A DNA stretch of 64,000 nt from an uncultured Streptococcus sp. (GCF_901875575.1 NZ_CABFMF010000066.1:1-64000); one strand, 5' to 3'. Counted from the stretch's first letter, positions 8,283 through 18,331 are shown. Notes: a model not told the origin generated them from the letters alone. Program-made: numbers and translations.

Positions 8283-10565
8283 ATGATGTACAACTACCCT
8301 ATGCGTATTCATTACCATCGTAAAAATGGTGAATACGACACATGTTCTTTTGTCAAAAGTCAAGATCAGAGAATCGATTTATTAACCTATAAGGAAGATT
8401 ATTTCGGCGCCTTATTTACCTTTGAACACTCGAGTGATAGAGCTGTCGAGACCCTAAATTTTGTGGTTCATACAGGTCAAACAAATAAGGAATACTCTAT
8501 CCGTTTTAACTATTATCCACTTTTGACAGAAGTATGGATTTTAGAGGAAGATGATCGGATTTATTATTCAGAAAATCCTGCTATTGCAAGTCCTGCTTAT
8601 AAAAATCAAAATCCTTTCGCTTTCGATAAAGCTATTAATAGCGCTAGTTTTGACCATCATTGGGGTTATCAGGGTGAGCTAGGCTGCCAAGTAGAGGACG
8701 ATAAGGCTAGCTTTGCTCTTTGGTCGCCAACGGCAACAGAAGTACAAGTTGTCGTGTATGAATCTACTGCAAATGATGCTCCAGTTTGGAAAAGATTTGA
8801 TATGAAGAGAGGTAATAGCTATTCATATAATCACAAGGATAATACGATTGGAGTGTGGACTTTAGATGTCGAGGAAGATTTAAGAGGTAAGGCTTATCAG
8901 TATCAGGTCCAATTTCCACATCATCAAAGTCTTACTCGTGACCCTTATACTATCGCGACCAGTCCTGATGGGAAACGTTCTGCAATCCTTGGTCATGCTG
9001 AGAAGCAAATAGAAAACTTTGAAGTTAAACATGGAAAAGAAGCGAGCTGGCGATTAGAAAATCCTTGTAAGGCAGTTATCTGTGAAATGCATATTCGAGA
9101 TTTAACCCAATCACCAACATCTGGAGTTGATGACAAGCTTCGTGGAACTTTCTTAGGTGCTGCCCAAACAGGGACTGTCAACCAATATGGACAAGCGACA
9201 GCCTTTGATTACATCAAGAGTATGGGTTATAATTATGTGCAACTGCAACCAATTGCAGATCGTCATAAGGAATATGATTCAGAAGGTAATGTGACCTATA
9301 ACTGGGGTTATGACCCACAAAACTATAATGCACCGGAAACAAGTTTATCAACAAATCCTGACGATCCAGCCCAAGTCATTCGTGATTTGAAGACTATGGT
9401 TCAGGCTTATCATGAAGCAGGAATTGGTGTCATTATGGACGTTGTCTACAACCACACTTTCTCAGTAGTGGATGCACCTTTCCAAACAACAGTTCCTGAT
9501 TATTACTATCGAATGAATCCTGATGGTACTTATCAAAATGGAACAGGTGTTGGTAACGAGACAGCAAGTGAACATGAAATGTTCCGTAAGTATATGATTG
9601 ACTCCCTCATTTACTGGGTAACAGAATACAACATCGATGGTTTCCGTTTTGATTTGATGGGAATTCATGATGTTAAAACCATGCAGATGATTCGTCAGAG
9701 TTTGGATGAAATTGACCCTAATATCATCTTATATGGTGAAGGCTGGGACATGGGTACTGGTCTTGCCCCTTATGATAAGGCCAAGAAAGACAATGCTTAT
9801 CAAATGCCAAATATTGGCTTCTTTAACGACAATCAGCGTGATGCAGTTAAGGGTGGGGAAGTCTATGGTTCTATCAAATCTGGTTTTGTCAGTGGTGCAG
9901 CTACCGAGCCTATTCTTGCAAAAGCCATCCTTGGTAGTCGTGAATTAGGATCATATATTCGTCCAAATCAAGTACTCAACTATGTCGAAGCTCATGATAA
10001 CTACAATCTTCACGACTTGTTAGCAACCCTACATCAGGATCAAAGTTCTGAGCAGATCATGCGTAAGGTAGAGACCGCAACAGCTATGAACTTACTCATG
10101 CAAGGCATGACCTTTATGGAAATTGGTCAAGAATTTGGTCGTACTAAACTTGTTGCGACTGGTCCAAATGGGGAATTAACACACGATGATAGAGAACGTG
10201 CCATGAATAGCTACAATGCCCCAGATAAGGTCAATCAAGTTGATTGGGATTTACTAAATGAACGCCAAAATAGTATAGACTTTGTTCGTAAAGTTATTCA
10301 GTTAAAAACTCAAACAGATGCCTTTTCTTATCCTACTTATGAAGAAATCTATCATCATGTCTTTGTCCATTCGGCGAATGAACACAGTGGTTGGATTGTA
10401 TATGAAGTTCATGGAAAAGAGCATTTACTAGTCGTATTCAATGCTAAAGGCAAACCTCAACGTTTTGAAAATGCGGGCAGTTTGCAGCTACTTGTTACAA
10501 ATACAACTTCCCTTGAAGAAGATATACTTGGTGACATAAGTGTTAGTGTCTTTAAAGTTTTGTAG
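8283..10565 (+). CDS. pulA: Type I pullulanase, intracellular
   Basis: 760 residues, no signal peptide and no LPXTG, so it works in the cytoplasm, debranching alpha-1,6 links of glycogen-like glucans. The N-terminal beta domains (CBM48-like, FALWSPTATEVQVVVYES) precede a GH13 barrel. The type I pullulanase mark YNWGYDPQNYNAPE is present. Catalytic regions are DVVYNHT, DGFRFDLMG (nucleophile Asp), YGEGWDMG (acid Glu) and VEAHDNYN. It pairs functionally with the glg operon downstream. ATG codons at 8283 and 8286 are both possible starts. In pneumococcus a gapN gene usually lies between pulA and glgB; here only 319 bases do. Confidence 0.95.
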   Translation: MMYNYPMRIHYHRKNGEYDTCSFVKSQDQRIDLLTYKEDYFGALFTFEHSSDRAVETLNFVVHTGQTNKEYSIRFNYYPLLTEVWILEEDDRIYYSENPAIASPAYKNQNPFAFDKAINSASFDHHWGYQGELGCQVEDDKASFALWSPTATEVQVVVYESTANDAPVWKRFDMKRGNSYSYNHKDNTIGVWTLDVEEDLRGKAYQYQVQFPHHQSLTRDPYTIATSPDGKRSAILGHAEKQIENFEVKHGKEASWRLENPCKAVICEMHIRDLTQSPTSGVDDKLRGTFLGAAQTGTVNQYGQATAFDYIKSMGYNYVQLQPIADRHKEYDSEGNVTYNWGYDPQNYNAPETSLSTNPDDPAQVIRDLKTMVQAYHEAGIGVIMDVVYNHTFSVVDAPFQTTVPDYYYRMNPDGTYQNGTGVGNETASEHEMFRKYMIDSLIYWVTEYNIDGFRFDLMGIHDVKTMQMIRQSLDEIDPNIILYGEGWDMGTGLAPYDKAKKDNAYQMPNIGFFNDNQRDAVKGGEVYGSIKSGFVSGAATEPILAKAILGSRELGSYIRPNQVLNYVEAHDNYNLHDLLATLHQDQSSEQIMRKVETATAMNLLMQGMTFMEIGQEFGRTKLVATGPNGELTHDDRERAMNSYNAPDKVNQVDWDLLNERQNSIDFVRKVIQLKTQTDAFSYPTYEEIYHHVFVHSANEHSGWIVYEVHGKEHLLVVFNAKGKPQRFENAGSLQLLVTNTTSLEEDILGDISVSVFKVL

Positions 10566-10615
10566 AATAGATTTACAATTTAAATTCATTTGCAGTACCT
10601 TATCTGTTAAAAACC

Positions 10616-10651
10616 ATAAAATCAGGAAATTCATTTCCTGGTTTATTTTTT
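10616..10651 (+). terminator. Rho-independent terminator of pulA
   Basis: ATCAGGAAAT pairs with ATTTCCTGGT around a short TC loop and is followed by TTTATTTTTTT. It lies 50 bases after the pulA stop. The remaining gap to glgB is AT-rich with no gene. Confidence 0.85.
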
Positions 10652-10818
10652 TATTAGAAATTAAATTTTTGTTAGTAAAATAACGAACTTTATGGTAGTA
10701 TTGTAAAAAAACATTTCGTTTTCAAAGTGTTTCTGAAAAATACTTGATTTACAAGTGAAGAAATAAGTTAATTTATTGAAGACTTTCAAAATAATTTTAA
10801 TCTTTCTTAGTAATACAC

Positions 10819-10869
10819 TTGAATCTTCCATAAAAAGGTAGTATAATAAATTTATAGAAAACGCTTACA
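10819..10869 (+). promoter_or_regulatory. glg operon promoter with cre site
   Basis: TTGAAT (10819-10824), 17 bases, TATAAT (10842-10847). Just downstream, overlapping the expected start of transcription, AGAAAACGCTTACA (10856-10869) fits the CcpA cre consensus TGNNANCGNTNNCA at all but the first base. Repression of glycogen synthesis genes by CcpA when glucose is present is inferred. Confidence 0.75.
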
Positions 10870-10884
10870 GAAATAGGAGGGTGT

Positions 10885-12813
10885 ATGGATAAGAAAAAAG
10901 CTTTAGAAACTTTTATGACAGGTGAGAATTTTCACCTCCAGCATTATCTGGGAGCGCATAGGGAAGAAAAAGATGGTGAGTCTGGCTATACTTTCCGAGT
11001 TTGGGCACCCAATGCTCAGGCAGTTCACTTGGTAGGGGATTTCACCAATTGGGTTGAAAATCAAATTCCGATGGAACGGAATGAATTTGGAGTTTGGGAA
11101 GTCTTTACAAGTCTTGCTCAAGAAGGCCAAATTTACAAGTACCATATCACACGTGCAAATGGTCATCAGCTTATGAAGATTGATCCTTTGGCTGTACGGT
11201 ATGAGGCACGACCTGGTACTGGAGCTATTTTAACAGATATTCCTGAAAAGAAATGGAAGGATGGCCTTTGGTTGGCCCGTAGAAAACGAAATGGGTTTGC
11301 ACAACGTCCTATTAATATCTACGAAGTTCACGCTGGATCTTGGAAGAGAAATCCTGACGGAAGTCCTTATCGTTTCAGTCAACTAAAAGACGAACTGATT
11401 CCTTATTTAGTTGATATGAATTATACACACATAGAATTCATGCCTTTAATGTCCCACCCACTTGGTTTGAGTTGGGGTTATCAGCTAATGGGTTACTTTG
11501 CTTTAGAGCATACTTATGGAAGTCCTGAAGAATTTCAAGATTTTGTTGAGGAATGCCATTTAAATAATATCGGAGTTATTGTAGATTGGGTTCCTGGACA
11601 CTTTACTATTAATGATGATGCCTTAGCATATTATGATGGTACACCAACTTTCGAATACCAAGACCATAATAAGGCTCATAACTACGGTTGGGGAGCTCTC
11701 AATTTTGACCTTGGAAAAAATGAAGTCCAGTCTTTCTTGATTTCTAGTATTAAGTTTTGGATTGACTTTTACCATTTGGACGGTATCCGCGTGGATGCAG
11801 TGAGCAACATTCTCTATCTTGACTACGATGATGCTCCCTGGACACCCAATAAAGATGGTGGCAATCTAAACTATGAAGGATATTATTTCCTAAAACGCTT
11901 GAATGATGTGATTAAACTTGTTCATCCAGATGTTATGATGATAGCTGAGGAAAGTTCATCAGCTACTCAGATTACTGACACCAAGGATTCAGACGGTCTT
12001 GGTTTTGATTACAAATGGAACATGGGTTGGATGAATGATATCCTCCGATTCTACGAAGAAGATCCGATCTATCGTAAATACGACTTTAACCTGGTGACTT
12101 TCAGCTTTATGTATGTCTTCAAGGAGAATTATCTCTTACCATTCTCGCACGATGAAGTGGTTCATGGTAAGAAGAGTATGATGCACAAGATGTGGGGAGA
12201 TCGTTACAATCAATTTGCTGGCTTGCGCAATCTCTACACTTACCAAATTTGTCACCCGGGTAAGAAATTGCTTTTCATGGGTAGCGAATACGGTCAATTT
12301 CTAGAGTGGAAATCTGAAGAACAGTTGGAATGGTCTAACCTAGAGGACCCAATGAATGCGAAGATGAAGTATTTCACTTCTCAGTTAAACCAGTTTTACA
12401 AAGACCATCGCTGTCTGTGGGAAATCGATACCAGCTATGATGGTATAGAAATCATCGATGCAGATAATAGAGACCAGAGTGTTCTGTCCTTCATTCGTAA
12501 GGGTAAAAAGGGCGATATGTTAGTCTGTGTCTTTAATATGGCACCTGTTGAAAGACAAGATTTTACCATTGGTCTACCTGTTGCTGGTATTTACGAAGAA
12601 GTGTGGAATACTGAGTTAGAAGAGTGGGGCGGTGTCTGGAAAGAACACAATCAAACTGTTCAAACGCAAGAAGGACTATGGAAGGATTATGAGCAGACCT
12701 TGACCTTTACCTTACCAGCAATGGGGGCAAGTATTTGGAAAATCAAGCGTCGCTTGAAAACTGTTAAAACTATTAAAAATCAAAAACATAAAGGAGTAGA
12801 AAATGAAGAATGA
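10885..12813 (+). CDS. glgB: 1,4-alpha-glucan branching enzyme
   Basis: 642 residues. It makes alpha-1,6 branches in glycogen. CBM48 (RVWAPNAQAVHLVGDFTNW) leads into a GH13 barrel with EFMPLMSHPLGLSWGYQ, DWVPGHF, DGIRVDAVSN (nucleophile Asp), AEESSS (acid Glu) and LPFSHDEVVHGK. Length and motifs are those of GlgB. It starts after a GGAGGGTGT ribosome site and overlaps glgC by 11 bases, so the two are translationally coupled. The C-terminal lysine-rich tail is species-variable. Confidence 0.97.
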   Translation: MDKKKALETFMTGENFHLQHYLGAHREEKDGESGYTFRVWAPNAQAVHLVGDFTNWVENQIPMERNEFGVWEVFTSLAQEGQIYKYHITRANGHQLMKIDPLAVRYEARPGTGAILTDIPEKKWKDGLWLARRKRNGFAQRPINIYEVHAGSWKRNPDGSPYRFSQLKDELIPYLVDMNYTHIEFMPLMSHPLGLSWGYQLMGYFALEHTYGSPEEFQDFVEECHLNNIGVIVDWVPGHFTINDDALAYYDGTPTFEYQDHNKAHNYGWGALNFDLGKNEVQSFLISSIKFWIDFYHLDGIRVDAVSNILYLDYDDAPWTPNKDGGNLNYEGYYFLKRLNDVIKLVHPDVMMIAEESSSATQITDTKDSDGLGFDYKWNMGWMNDILRFYEEDPIYRKYDFNLVTFSFMYVFKENYLLPFSHDEVVHGKKSMMHKMWGDRYNQFAGLRNLYTYQICHPGKKLLFMGSEYGQFLEWKSEEQLEWSNLEDPMNAKMKYFTSQLNQFYKDHRCLWEIDTSYDGIEIIDADNRDQSVLSFIRKGKKGDMLVCVFNMAPVERQDFTIGLPVAGIYEEVWNTELEEWGGVWKEHNQTVQTQEGLWKDYEQTLTFTLPAMGASIWKIKRRLKTVKTIKNQKHKGVENEE

Positions 12814-13945
12814 AATGTTAGCTTTGATTCTTGCTGGTGGGCAAGGAACTCGTCTTGGGAAACTCACTCAAAGCATTGCTAAACCAGCTGTACAATTTGG
12901 TGGGCGCTACCGTATCATTGACTTTGCTCTTTCAAACTGTGCCAACTCAGGCATTAACAATGTTGGAGTCATCACACAGTATCAACCACTTGCTCTTAAC
13001 AATCATATTGGAAATGGTTCAAGTTGGGGTCTAGATGGTATTAATTCTGGTGTCTCTATCCTCCAACCTTATTCCGCAAGTGAAGGAAATCGTTGGTTTG
13101 AAGGAACTAGTCACGCTATTTATCAAAATATCGACTATATCGATAGTGTCAACCCTGAGTATGTCTTGATTCTGTCTGGGGACCACATCTACAAAATGGA
13201 CTATGATGCTATGCTCCAATCTCACAAGGATAATAATGCTAGTTTGACAGTAGCAGTTCTTGATGTTCCTCTTAAAGAAGCCAGTCGTTTTGGTATCATG
13301 AATACAGATGCTAATAATCGTATTGTAGAATTTGAAGAGAAACCAGCCCAACCAAAATCTATCAAAGCCTCTATGGGGATTTACATCTTTGATTGGCAAC
13401 GTCTCCGCAATATGTTAGTCGCTGCTGAAAAGAGCAATGTCGATATGTCAGACTTCGGTAAGAACGTCATTCCAAATTACCTTGAGTCAGGTGAAAGTGT
13501 CTATGCCTACGAATTTAATGGTTATTGGAAAGACGTGGGTACGATTGAGTCACTTTGGGAAGCCAACATGGAATACATTTCTCCAGAAAATGCCTTGGAT
13601 AGCCGTAATCGTCAATGGAAGATTTACTCAAGAAACTTAATTTCACCACCAAACTTCCTTGGGGCAAATGCTCATGTGGAAGATTCCTTGGTTGTAGACG
13701 GATGTTTTGTTGATGGAACGGTTAAACACTCTATCCTTTCAACAGGTGCGCAAGTTCGCGAAGGAGCAGAAGTAGTAGATTCAGTTATCATGAGTGGAGC
13801 CATTATTGGACACGGAGCTAAAATCAAACGTGCTATTATTGGTGAAGGTGCAGTTATTTCTGATGGTGTCGAAATTGATGGAACAGAAGAAGTACAAGTT
13901 GTAGGATATAATGAAGTAGTGGGGGTAGCAACAGATGAAGATTGA
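12803..13945 (+). CDS. glgC: Glucose-1-phosphate adenylyltransferase, catalytic subunit
   Basis: 380 residues. It makes ADP-glucose from glucose-1-phosphate and ATP, the committed step of glycogen synthesis. The nucleotidyltransferase signature GGQGTRLGKLT is near the start; LSGDHIYKMDY and WKDVGT are the metal and sugar-binding parts. A left-handed beta helix with hexapeptide repeats (IIGHGAKIKRAIIGEGAVI) closes the chain. In Firmicutes it forms a complex with GlgD, which follows with an 11-base overlap. Confidence 0.97.
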   Translation: MKNEMLALILAGGQGTRLGKLTQSIAKPAVQFGGRYRIIDFALSNCANSGINNVGVITQYQPLALNNHIGNGSSWGLDGINSGVSILQPYSASEGNRWFEGTSHAIYQNIDYIDSVNPEYVLILSGDHIYKMDYDAMLQSHKDNNASLTVAVLDVPLKEASRFGIMNTDANNRIVEFEEKPAQPKSIKASMGIYIFDWQRLRNMLVAAEKSNVDMSDFGKNVIPNYLESGESVYAYEFNGYWKDVGTIESLWEANMEYISPENALDSRNRQWKIYSRNLISPPNFLGANAHVEDSLVVDGCFVDGTVKHSILSTGAQVREGAEVVDSVIMSGAIIGHGAKIKRAIIGEGAVISDGVEIDGTEEVQVVGYNEVVGVATDED

Positions 13946-15074
13946 TAAATATTCTGCCATTTTAGGAAACACAGTTGGTTTTCATGATATGTCAACATTG
14001 ACAGACCACCGTCCAGTAGCTAGTTTGCCATTTGGCGGTAAATATCGTTTGATTGACTTCCCGCTCTCAAGTCTTGCCAATGCTGGTGTTCGCAGTGTTT
14101 TTGGTATTTTTCAGCAGGATAATATTAGTTCTGTTTTTGACCATATCCGTTCAGGGCGTGAGTGGGGCTTGTCAACTCTTCTTAGTCACTATTATCTAGG
14201 AATTTATAATACACGCGTTGAGAGTAGCACAGTAGGAAAAGAATATTACCAACAGCTTCTTACTTATCTAAAACGTTCTGGGTCAAACCAAACAGTATCA
14301 CTCAACTGTGATGTCCTAATTAATATTGATTTGAACCAAGTGTTCCACCTTCACAATACAACGAAGGGGCCTATTACAGTTGTTTATAAGAAACTTCCTA
14401 AGAAAGATATCTCAGAAGTGAACGCAATCTTGGAAGTAGATGAAACAGACCATGTTCGTTCTCATAAACTATTTGATAGAAAATCAACAGAAGAAATATT
14501 CAATATGTCTACAGATATTTTTGTTGTTGATACACCTTGGTTGATTGAGCGCTTAGAAGAAGAATCTAAGAAAGAACATCCAGAGAAATTGCGCTATGTT
14601 TTACGTGATTTAGCTGCAAAAGAAGGGGCTTTTGCTTACGAGTACACAGGCTACCTTGCAAATATTCACTCTGTAGAGTCTTATTACCAAGCTAACAAAG
14701 ATATGCTTGAATCGCAAAAATTCTACTCTCTTTTCTCACCAAACCAAAAGATTTATACAAAGGTTAAGAATGAAGAACCAACTTACTACGCTAATACATC
14801 TAAGGTAAGCACTTCTCAGTTTGCTTCTGGTAGTATCATTGAAGGTCAAGTGGCTAATTCTGTTCTATCACGTAATATTCATATTCACAAGGATAGCTTG
14901 GTTAAAGATAGTATCTTATTCCCTCGTGTTGTTATTGGAGAAGGTGCTCAGGTAGAATATGCTATCTTGGACAAGGGTGTTGAAGTTGCGGATGGAGTTG
15001 TGATCCGTGGAACTGCAGAACATCCAGTCGTCGTTAAGAAAGGTGCTAAAGTAACAGAGGATATTCATTCATGA
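13935..15074 (+). CDS. glgD: GlgD, regulatory subunit of ADP-glucose pyrophosphorylase
   Basis: 379 residues, homologous to GlgC along its length but lacking the GGxGTRL nucleotide loop: the start reads ILGNTVGFHDMSTLTDHRP. PFGGKYRLIDFPLSS and the C-terminal hexapeptide repeats remain. This matches GlgD, the non-catalytic partner that raises GlgC activity in Firmicutes. It overlaps glgC upstream and glgA downstream by a few bases, inside the operon. Confidence 0.95.
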   Translation: MKIDKYSAILGNTVGFHDMSTLTDHRPVASLPFGGKYRLIDFPLSSLANAGVRSVFGIFQQDNISSVFDHIRSGREWGLSTLLSHYYLGIYNTRVESSTVGKEYYQQLLTYLKRSGSNQTVSLNCDVLINIDLNQVFHLHNTTKGPITVVYKKLPKKDISEVNAILEVDETDHVRSHKLFDRKSTEEIFNMSTDIFVVDTPWLIERLEEESKKEHPEKLRYVLRDLAAKEGAFAYEYTGYLANIHSVESYYQANKDMLESQKFYSLFSPNQKIYTKVKNEEPTYYANTSKVSTSQFASGSIIEGQVANSVLSRNIHIHKDSLVKDSILFPRVVIGEGAQVEYAILDKGVEVADGVVIRGTAEHPVVVKKGAKVTEDIHS

Positions 15075-16504
15075 AAATTTTATTTGTAGCAGCAGAGGGT
15101 GCACCCTTTTCAAAAACAGGTGGTCTGGGAGACGTCATTGGTGCTCTCCCTAAATCACTAGTTAAAGCAGGTCACGAAGTTGCAGTTTTTCTACCCTACT
15201 ATGACATGGTAGAAGCTAAGTTTGGAGATCAGATTGAAGATGTTCTCCATTTTGAGGTCAGAGTTGGGTGGAGAAGCCAGTACTGTGGAATTAAGAAAGC
15301 AGTTTTAAACGGTGTAACCTTCTACTTTATTGACAACCAGTATTATTTCTTCCGTGGTCATGTTTACGGTGATTTTGATGACGGAGAACGCTTTGCTTTC
15401 TTCCAACTTGCTGCCATTGAGGCTATGGAAAGGATTGACTTTATCCCTGACCTTCTTCATGTTCATGACTACCATACAGCTATGATTCCTTTCTTGTTAA
15501 AGGAAAAGTACAATTGGATTCAAGCTTACCGTGGTATTAAAACTGTTTTAACCATTCATAACTTGGAGTTCCAAGGTCAGTTTTCTGAAGGAATGCTTTG
15601 GGATCTATTTGGAGTTGGCTTTGAACGTTATGCTGATGGGACTCTTCGTTGGAAAGATTGTCTCAACTGGATGAAGGCAGGAATCCTATACGCAGACCGT
15701 GTAACAACCGTTTCCCCTAGCTATGCTCATGAAATTATGACAAGTCAATTTGGCTGTGGTTTGGATCAAATTCTTCGTATGGAATCCGGTAAAGTATCTG
15801 GTATCGTAAATGGTATCGATACAGATATTTATAATCCGGAGACAGATGCACTTTTAGACTATCATTTTGACAAAGAAGACTTATCTGGAAAAGCTCAAAA
15901 TAAGGCAAAATTGCAAGAAAGAGTTGGCTTGCCAGTTCGAGCAGATGTTCCTTTAGTTGGAATTGTTTCTCGTTTAACACGTCAAAAAGGATTTGACATC
16001 GTTGTTGAGAGCTTGCATCGATTCCTGCAAGAAGATGTGCAAATTGTTCTTTTGGGAACTGGGGATCCAGCATTTGAACAAGCATTTTCTTGGTTTGCAC
16101 AAGTTTATCCAGAAAAACTATCTGCCAATATTACCTTTGATGTCAAGCTAGCTCAAGAAATTTATGCAGCGAGTGATCTTTTCCTCATGCCAAGTCGTTT
16201 TGAACCATGTGGTTTATCTCAAATGATGGCCATGCGTTATGGAACCTTACCGTTGGTACATGAAGTTGGAGGTTTGCGAGATACCGTTCAAGCCTTTAAT
16301 CCAATTGAAGGTTCTGGTACAGGATTTAGTTTTGACAATTTGTCACCATATTGGTTGAATTGGACTTTCCAAACAGCTTTGGACTTGTATAGAAATCATC
16401 CTGACGTTTGGAGAAACTTACAAAAACAAGCTATGGAGTGTGATTTCTCATGGGATACAGCCTGCAGGTCATACCTTGACTTGTACCATAGTTTAGTTAA
16501 TTAA
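15071..16504 (+). CDS. glgA: Glycogen synthase, ADP-glucose dependent
   Basis: 477 residues, usual GlgA length, GT5 family. It extends alpha-1,4 glucan from ADP-glucose. The N-terminal KTGGLGDV motif binds ADP-glucose. VHDYHTA and TIHNLEFQG lie in the N-terminal fold, VSRLTRQKGFD opens the second Rossmann domain, and PSRFEPCGLSQMMAMRYGTLPLVHEVGGLRDTV holds the conserved catalytic glutamate region. It starts 4 bases inside glgD and is the last gene of the operon; a hairpin follows. Confidence 0.97.
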   Translation: MKILFVAAEGAPFSKTGGLGDVIGALPKSLVKAGHEVAVFLPYYDMVEAKFGDQIEDVLHFEVRVGWRSQYCGIKKAVLNGVTFYFIDNQYYFFRGHVYGDFDDGERFAFFQLAAIEAMERIDFIPDLLHVHDYHTAMIPFLLKEKYNWIQAYRGIKTVLTIHNLEFQGQFSEGMLWDLFGVGFERYADGTLRWKDCLNWMKAGILYADRVTTVSPSYAHEIMTSQFGCGLDQILRMESGKVSGIVNGIDTDIYNPETDALLDYHFDKEDLSGKAQNKAKLQERVGLPVRADVPLVGIVSRLTRQKGFDIVVESLHRFLQEDVQIVLLGTGDPAFEQAFSWFAQVYPEKLSANITFDVKLAQEIYAASDLFLMPSRFEPCGLSQMMAMRYGTLPLVHEVGGLRDTVQAFNPIEGSGTGFSFDNLSPYWLNWTFQTALDLYRNHPDVWRNLQKQAMECDFSWDTACRSYLDLYHSLVN

Positions 16505-16509
16505 TAGAT

Positions 16510-16540
16510 AAAATCGTATGATGACTTCATACGATTTTTA
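16510..16540 (+). terminator. Terminator of the glg operon
   Basis: AAATCGTATGA (16510-16521 region) pairs with TCATACGATTT and ends in TTTTT. It lies directly after glgA, before the ribosome site of the serB-like gene. Confidence 0.85.
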
Positions 16541-16562
16541 GGCTGTTTAGATAGGAGGAGTG

Positions 16563-17207
16563 ATGTCTCAAGTAAAAGGATTGTGTGTTATGGATGTTGA
16601 TGGAACATTAATCCTAGAAGAAGTGATTGATCTTTTGGGAAGAGAGGCAGGTCGTGAGGAGGAAATTTCGCAGATTACAAGTCGGGCAATGCGAGGAGAG
16701 TTGGACTTTGAAAGCAGTTTAAGAGACAGAGTTTCCTTATTGGAAGGCCGTCCTATTTCGGTCTTTGATACAGTCTTCAGTTCTATTCATCTATCACCAA
16801 ATGTCCAGGAATTCATTTCTATTCTCCAAAAGAATGGCATCCTAGTTGGTCTGGTGTCTGGTGGATTTACACCAATAGTTGAGAGATTAGCAAAATCACT
16901 TGGAATCGCCTATTTTTCTGCCAACCAACTTGAAGTCAAAGATGGTCTTCTAACAGGAAAATTAGTTGGACAAATTATAAGTCCTGAGGTTAAAAAAGAG
17001 ACTCTAGAACAATGGAGAAAGGAACTCAAACTTCCTAGAGAAAGAACAGTTGCAATCGGTGATGGGGCCAATGACCTATTAATGTTGAAGTCATCAGGAC
17101 TGGGAATCGCCTTTTGTGCAAAAGATGTGCTGAAAAAAGAAATACCACATCATATTGACAAGAGAGATTTTTTAGAAGTTCTTCCTTTGATTGACTGTTT
17201 AGAATGA
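16563..17207 (+). CDS. serB: Phosphoserine phosphatase SerB-like HAD hydrolase
   Basis: 214 residues. HAD motif I is DVDGTL near residue 10, motif II is SGGF, motif III/IV is GDGANDLLML. The piece ANQLEVKDGLLTG before the core is characteristic of SerB. This supports phosphoserine dephosphorylation, the last step of serine synthesis, though other small-molecule phosphatases share the fold. I use the ATG at 16563 after GGAGGAG; a GTG one codon earlier is also possible. It overlaps by 4 bases the frame leading to glycerate kinase. Confidence 0.8.
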   Translation: MSQVKGLCVMDVDGTLILEEVIDLLGREAGREEEISQITSRAMRGELDFESSLRDRVSLLEGRPISVFDTVFSSIHLSPNVQEFISILQKNGILVGLVSGGFTPIVERLAKSLGIAYFSANQLEVKDGLLTGKLVGQIISPEVKKETLEQWRKELKLPRERTVAIGDGANDLLMLKSSGLGIAFCAKDVLKKEIPHHIDKRDFLEVLPLIDCLE

Positions 17208-17215
17208 GGGAAAAT

Positions 17216-18331
17216 ATGAAGATTGTAATTGCACCAGATTCATTTAAGGAAAGCTTGAGCGCTGAAGAGGTGGCTGAATCAATAAAAAGAGGCTTCCAAC
17301 AATCGATAGCAGATGTAGACTGTCTCCTCTGCCCTGTTGGTGATGGGGGAGAAGGTACTGTAGATGCTATCCGACATTCTCTTGACCTAGAAGAAAAATG
17401 GATCCAAGTGACAGGCCCTTTTGGCCAAAAAGAAGCCATGAGCTATTTTCAAAAAGGGGGACTGGCACTATTTGAAGTTGCTGATTTAGTTGGCCTTGGA
17501 AAGATTCCGCTAGAGAAACGAAATCCACTGAAAATCCAAACTTGTGGTATTGGAGAGTTGATTCGTCATCTCATTGCTCAAGGGATTAAAGATATCTATA
17601 TCGGCGTTGGTGGCACGGCCAGTAATGATGGTGGAATTGGAATTGCTGCTGGTTTGGGTTATCAGTTCTATGATAAGAACGGAATGGAATTATCAGGAAC
17701 AGGGGAAACATTACTGGTCTTAGACTCTGTATCAAATGAAATAGCTTTTAAAATACCTGATGATGTTGAGATTCGTATCCTAGCTGATGTGAAAAGTCCT
17801 TTATGTGGACATGAGGGTGCAACTTACACATTTGGAAAACAGAAGGGGCTTGAGCATCATTTGTTTGAACCCGTCGATTTAGCAATTCAGAGTTTTTATG
17901 AGAAAAATGCTCCTATGACACTTAAACTTCAAGGAGCAGGAGCTGGTGGAGGTATTGCTGCAGGTCTATGTACTTTTGCTCAAGCTCGTATCGTTTCTGG
18001 AATTGACACTTGCTTGGATTTGATAGACTTTGATAAAAAAGTGGCAGATGCAGACTTAGTCATCGTAGGAGAAGGCAGGCTGGATTGTCAAAGTTTGGTA
18101 GGAAAGGCACCGATTGGTGTAGCAAAAAGAACCCCTGCCGGAGTTCCTGTTATTGCTATTTGTGGCAGTCTATCAGAGGATTTCCCTCCCCTAGCATTTG
18201 AAAATATCTTAGCGGCTTTTTCAATATTAGAGAAAAGCGAACCACTTGAAGATAGTTTAAACAATGCAAGTCGGTATATAGAGAACACTGCTGCAAATAT
18301 AGGTCGCTTGTTGAACCTTGGAAAAATTTAA
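17216..18331 (+). CDS. Glycerate kinase (GarK/GlxK family)
   Basis: 371 residues. It phosphorylates D-glycerate with ATP. Family marks: MKIVIAPDSFKESLSAEEVA at the start, PVGDGGEGT, GVGGTASNDGG, GAGAGGG and GEGRLDCQS. The start at 17216 is preferred to the ATG at 17204 because it gives the family-standard N terminus and follows GAGGG. It follows the SerB-like gene with almost no gap, so the pair may channel 3-carbon acids, but that is inference. Its stop overlaps by 4 bases the stop of the convergent yueI-like gene. Confidence 0.93.
   Translation: MKIVIAPDSFKESLSAEEVAESIKRGFQQSIADVDCLLCPVGDGGEGTVDAIRHSLDLEEKWIQVTGPFGQKEAMSYFQKGGLALFEVADLVGLGKIPLEKRNPLKIQTCGIGELIRHLIAQGIKDIYIGVGGTASNDGGIGIAAGLGYQFYDKNGMELSGTGETLLVLDSVSNEIAFKIPDDVEIRILADVKSPLCGHEGATYTFGKQKGLEHHLFEPVDLAIQSFYEKNAPMTLKLQGAGAGGGIAAGLCTFAQARIVSGIDTCLDLIDFDKKVADADLVIVGEGRLDCQSLVGKAPIGVAKRTPAGVPVIAICGSLSEDFPPLAFENILAAFSILEKSEPLEDSLNNASRYIENTAANIGRLLNLGKI

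Noticed and set aside
12831..14000. Overlapping frames on both strands within glgC
   Set aside because: They are out of frame with strongly conserved GlgC and lack start signals.
15735..16100. Minus-strand frame of 121 codons inside glgA
   Set aside because: Shadow of a conserved enzyme gene; no family features.
17035..17439. Minus-strand frame of 134 codons over the SerB-like and glycerate kinase genes
   Set aside because: Crosses the boundary of two well-supported genes on the other strand.
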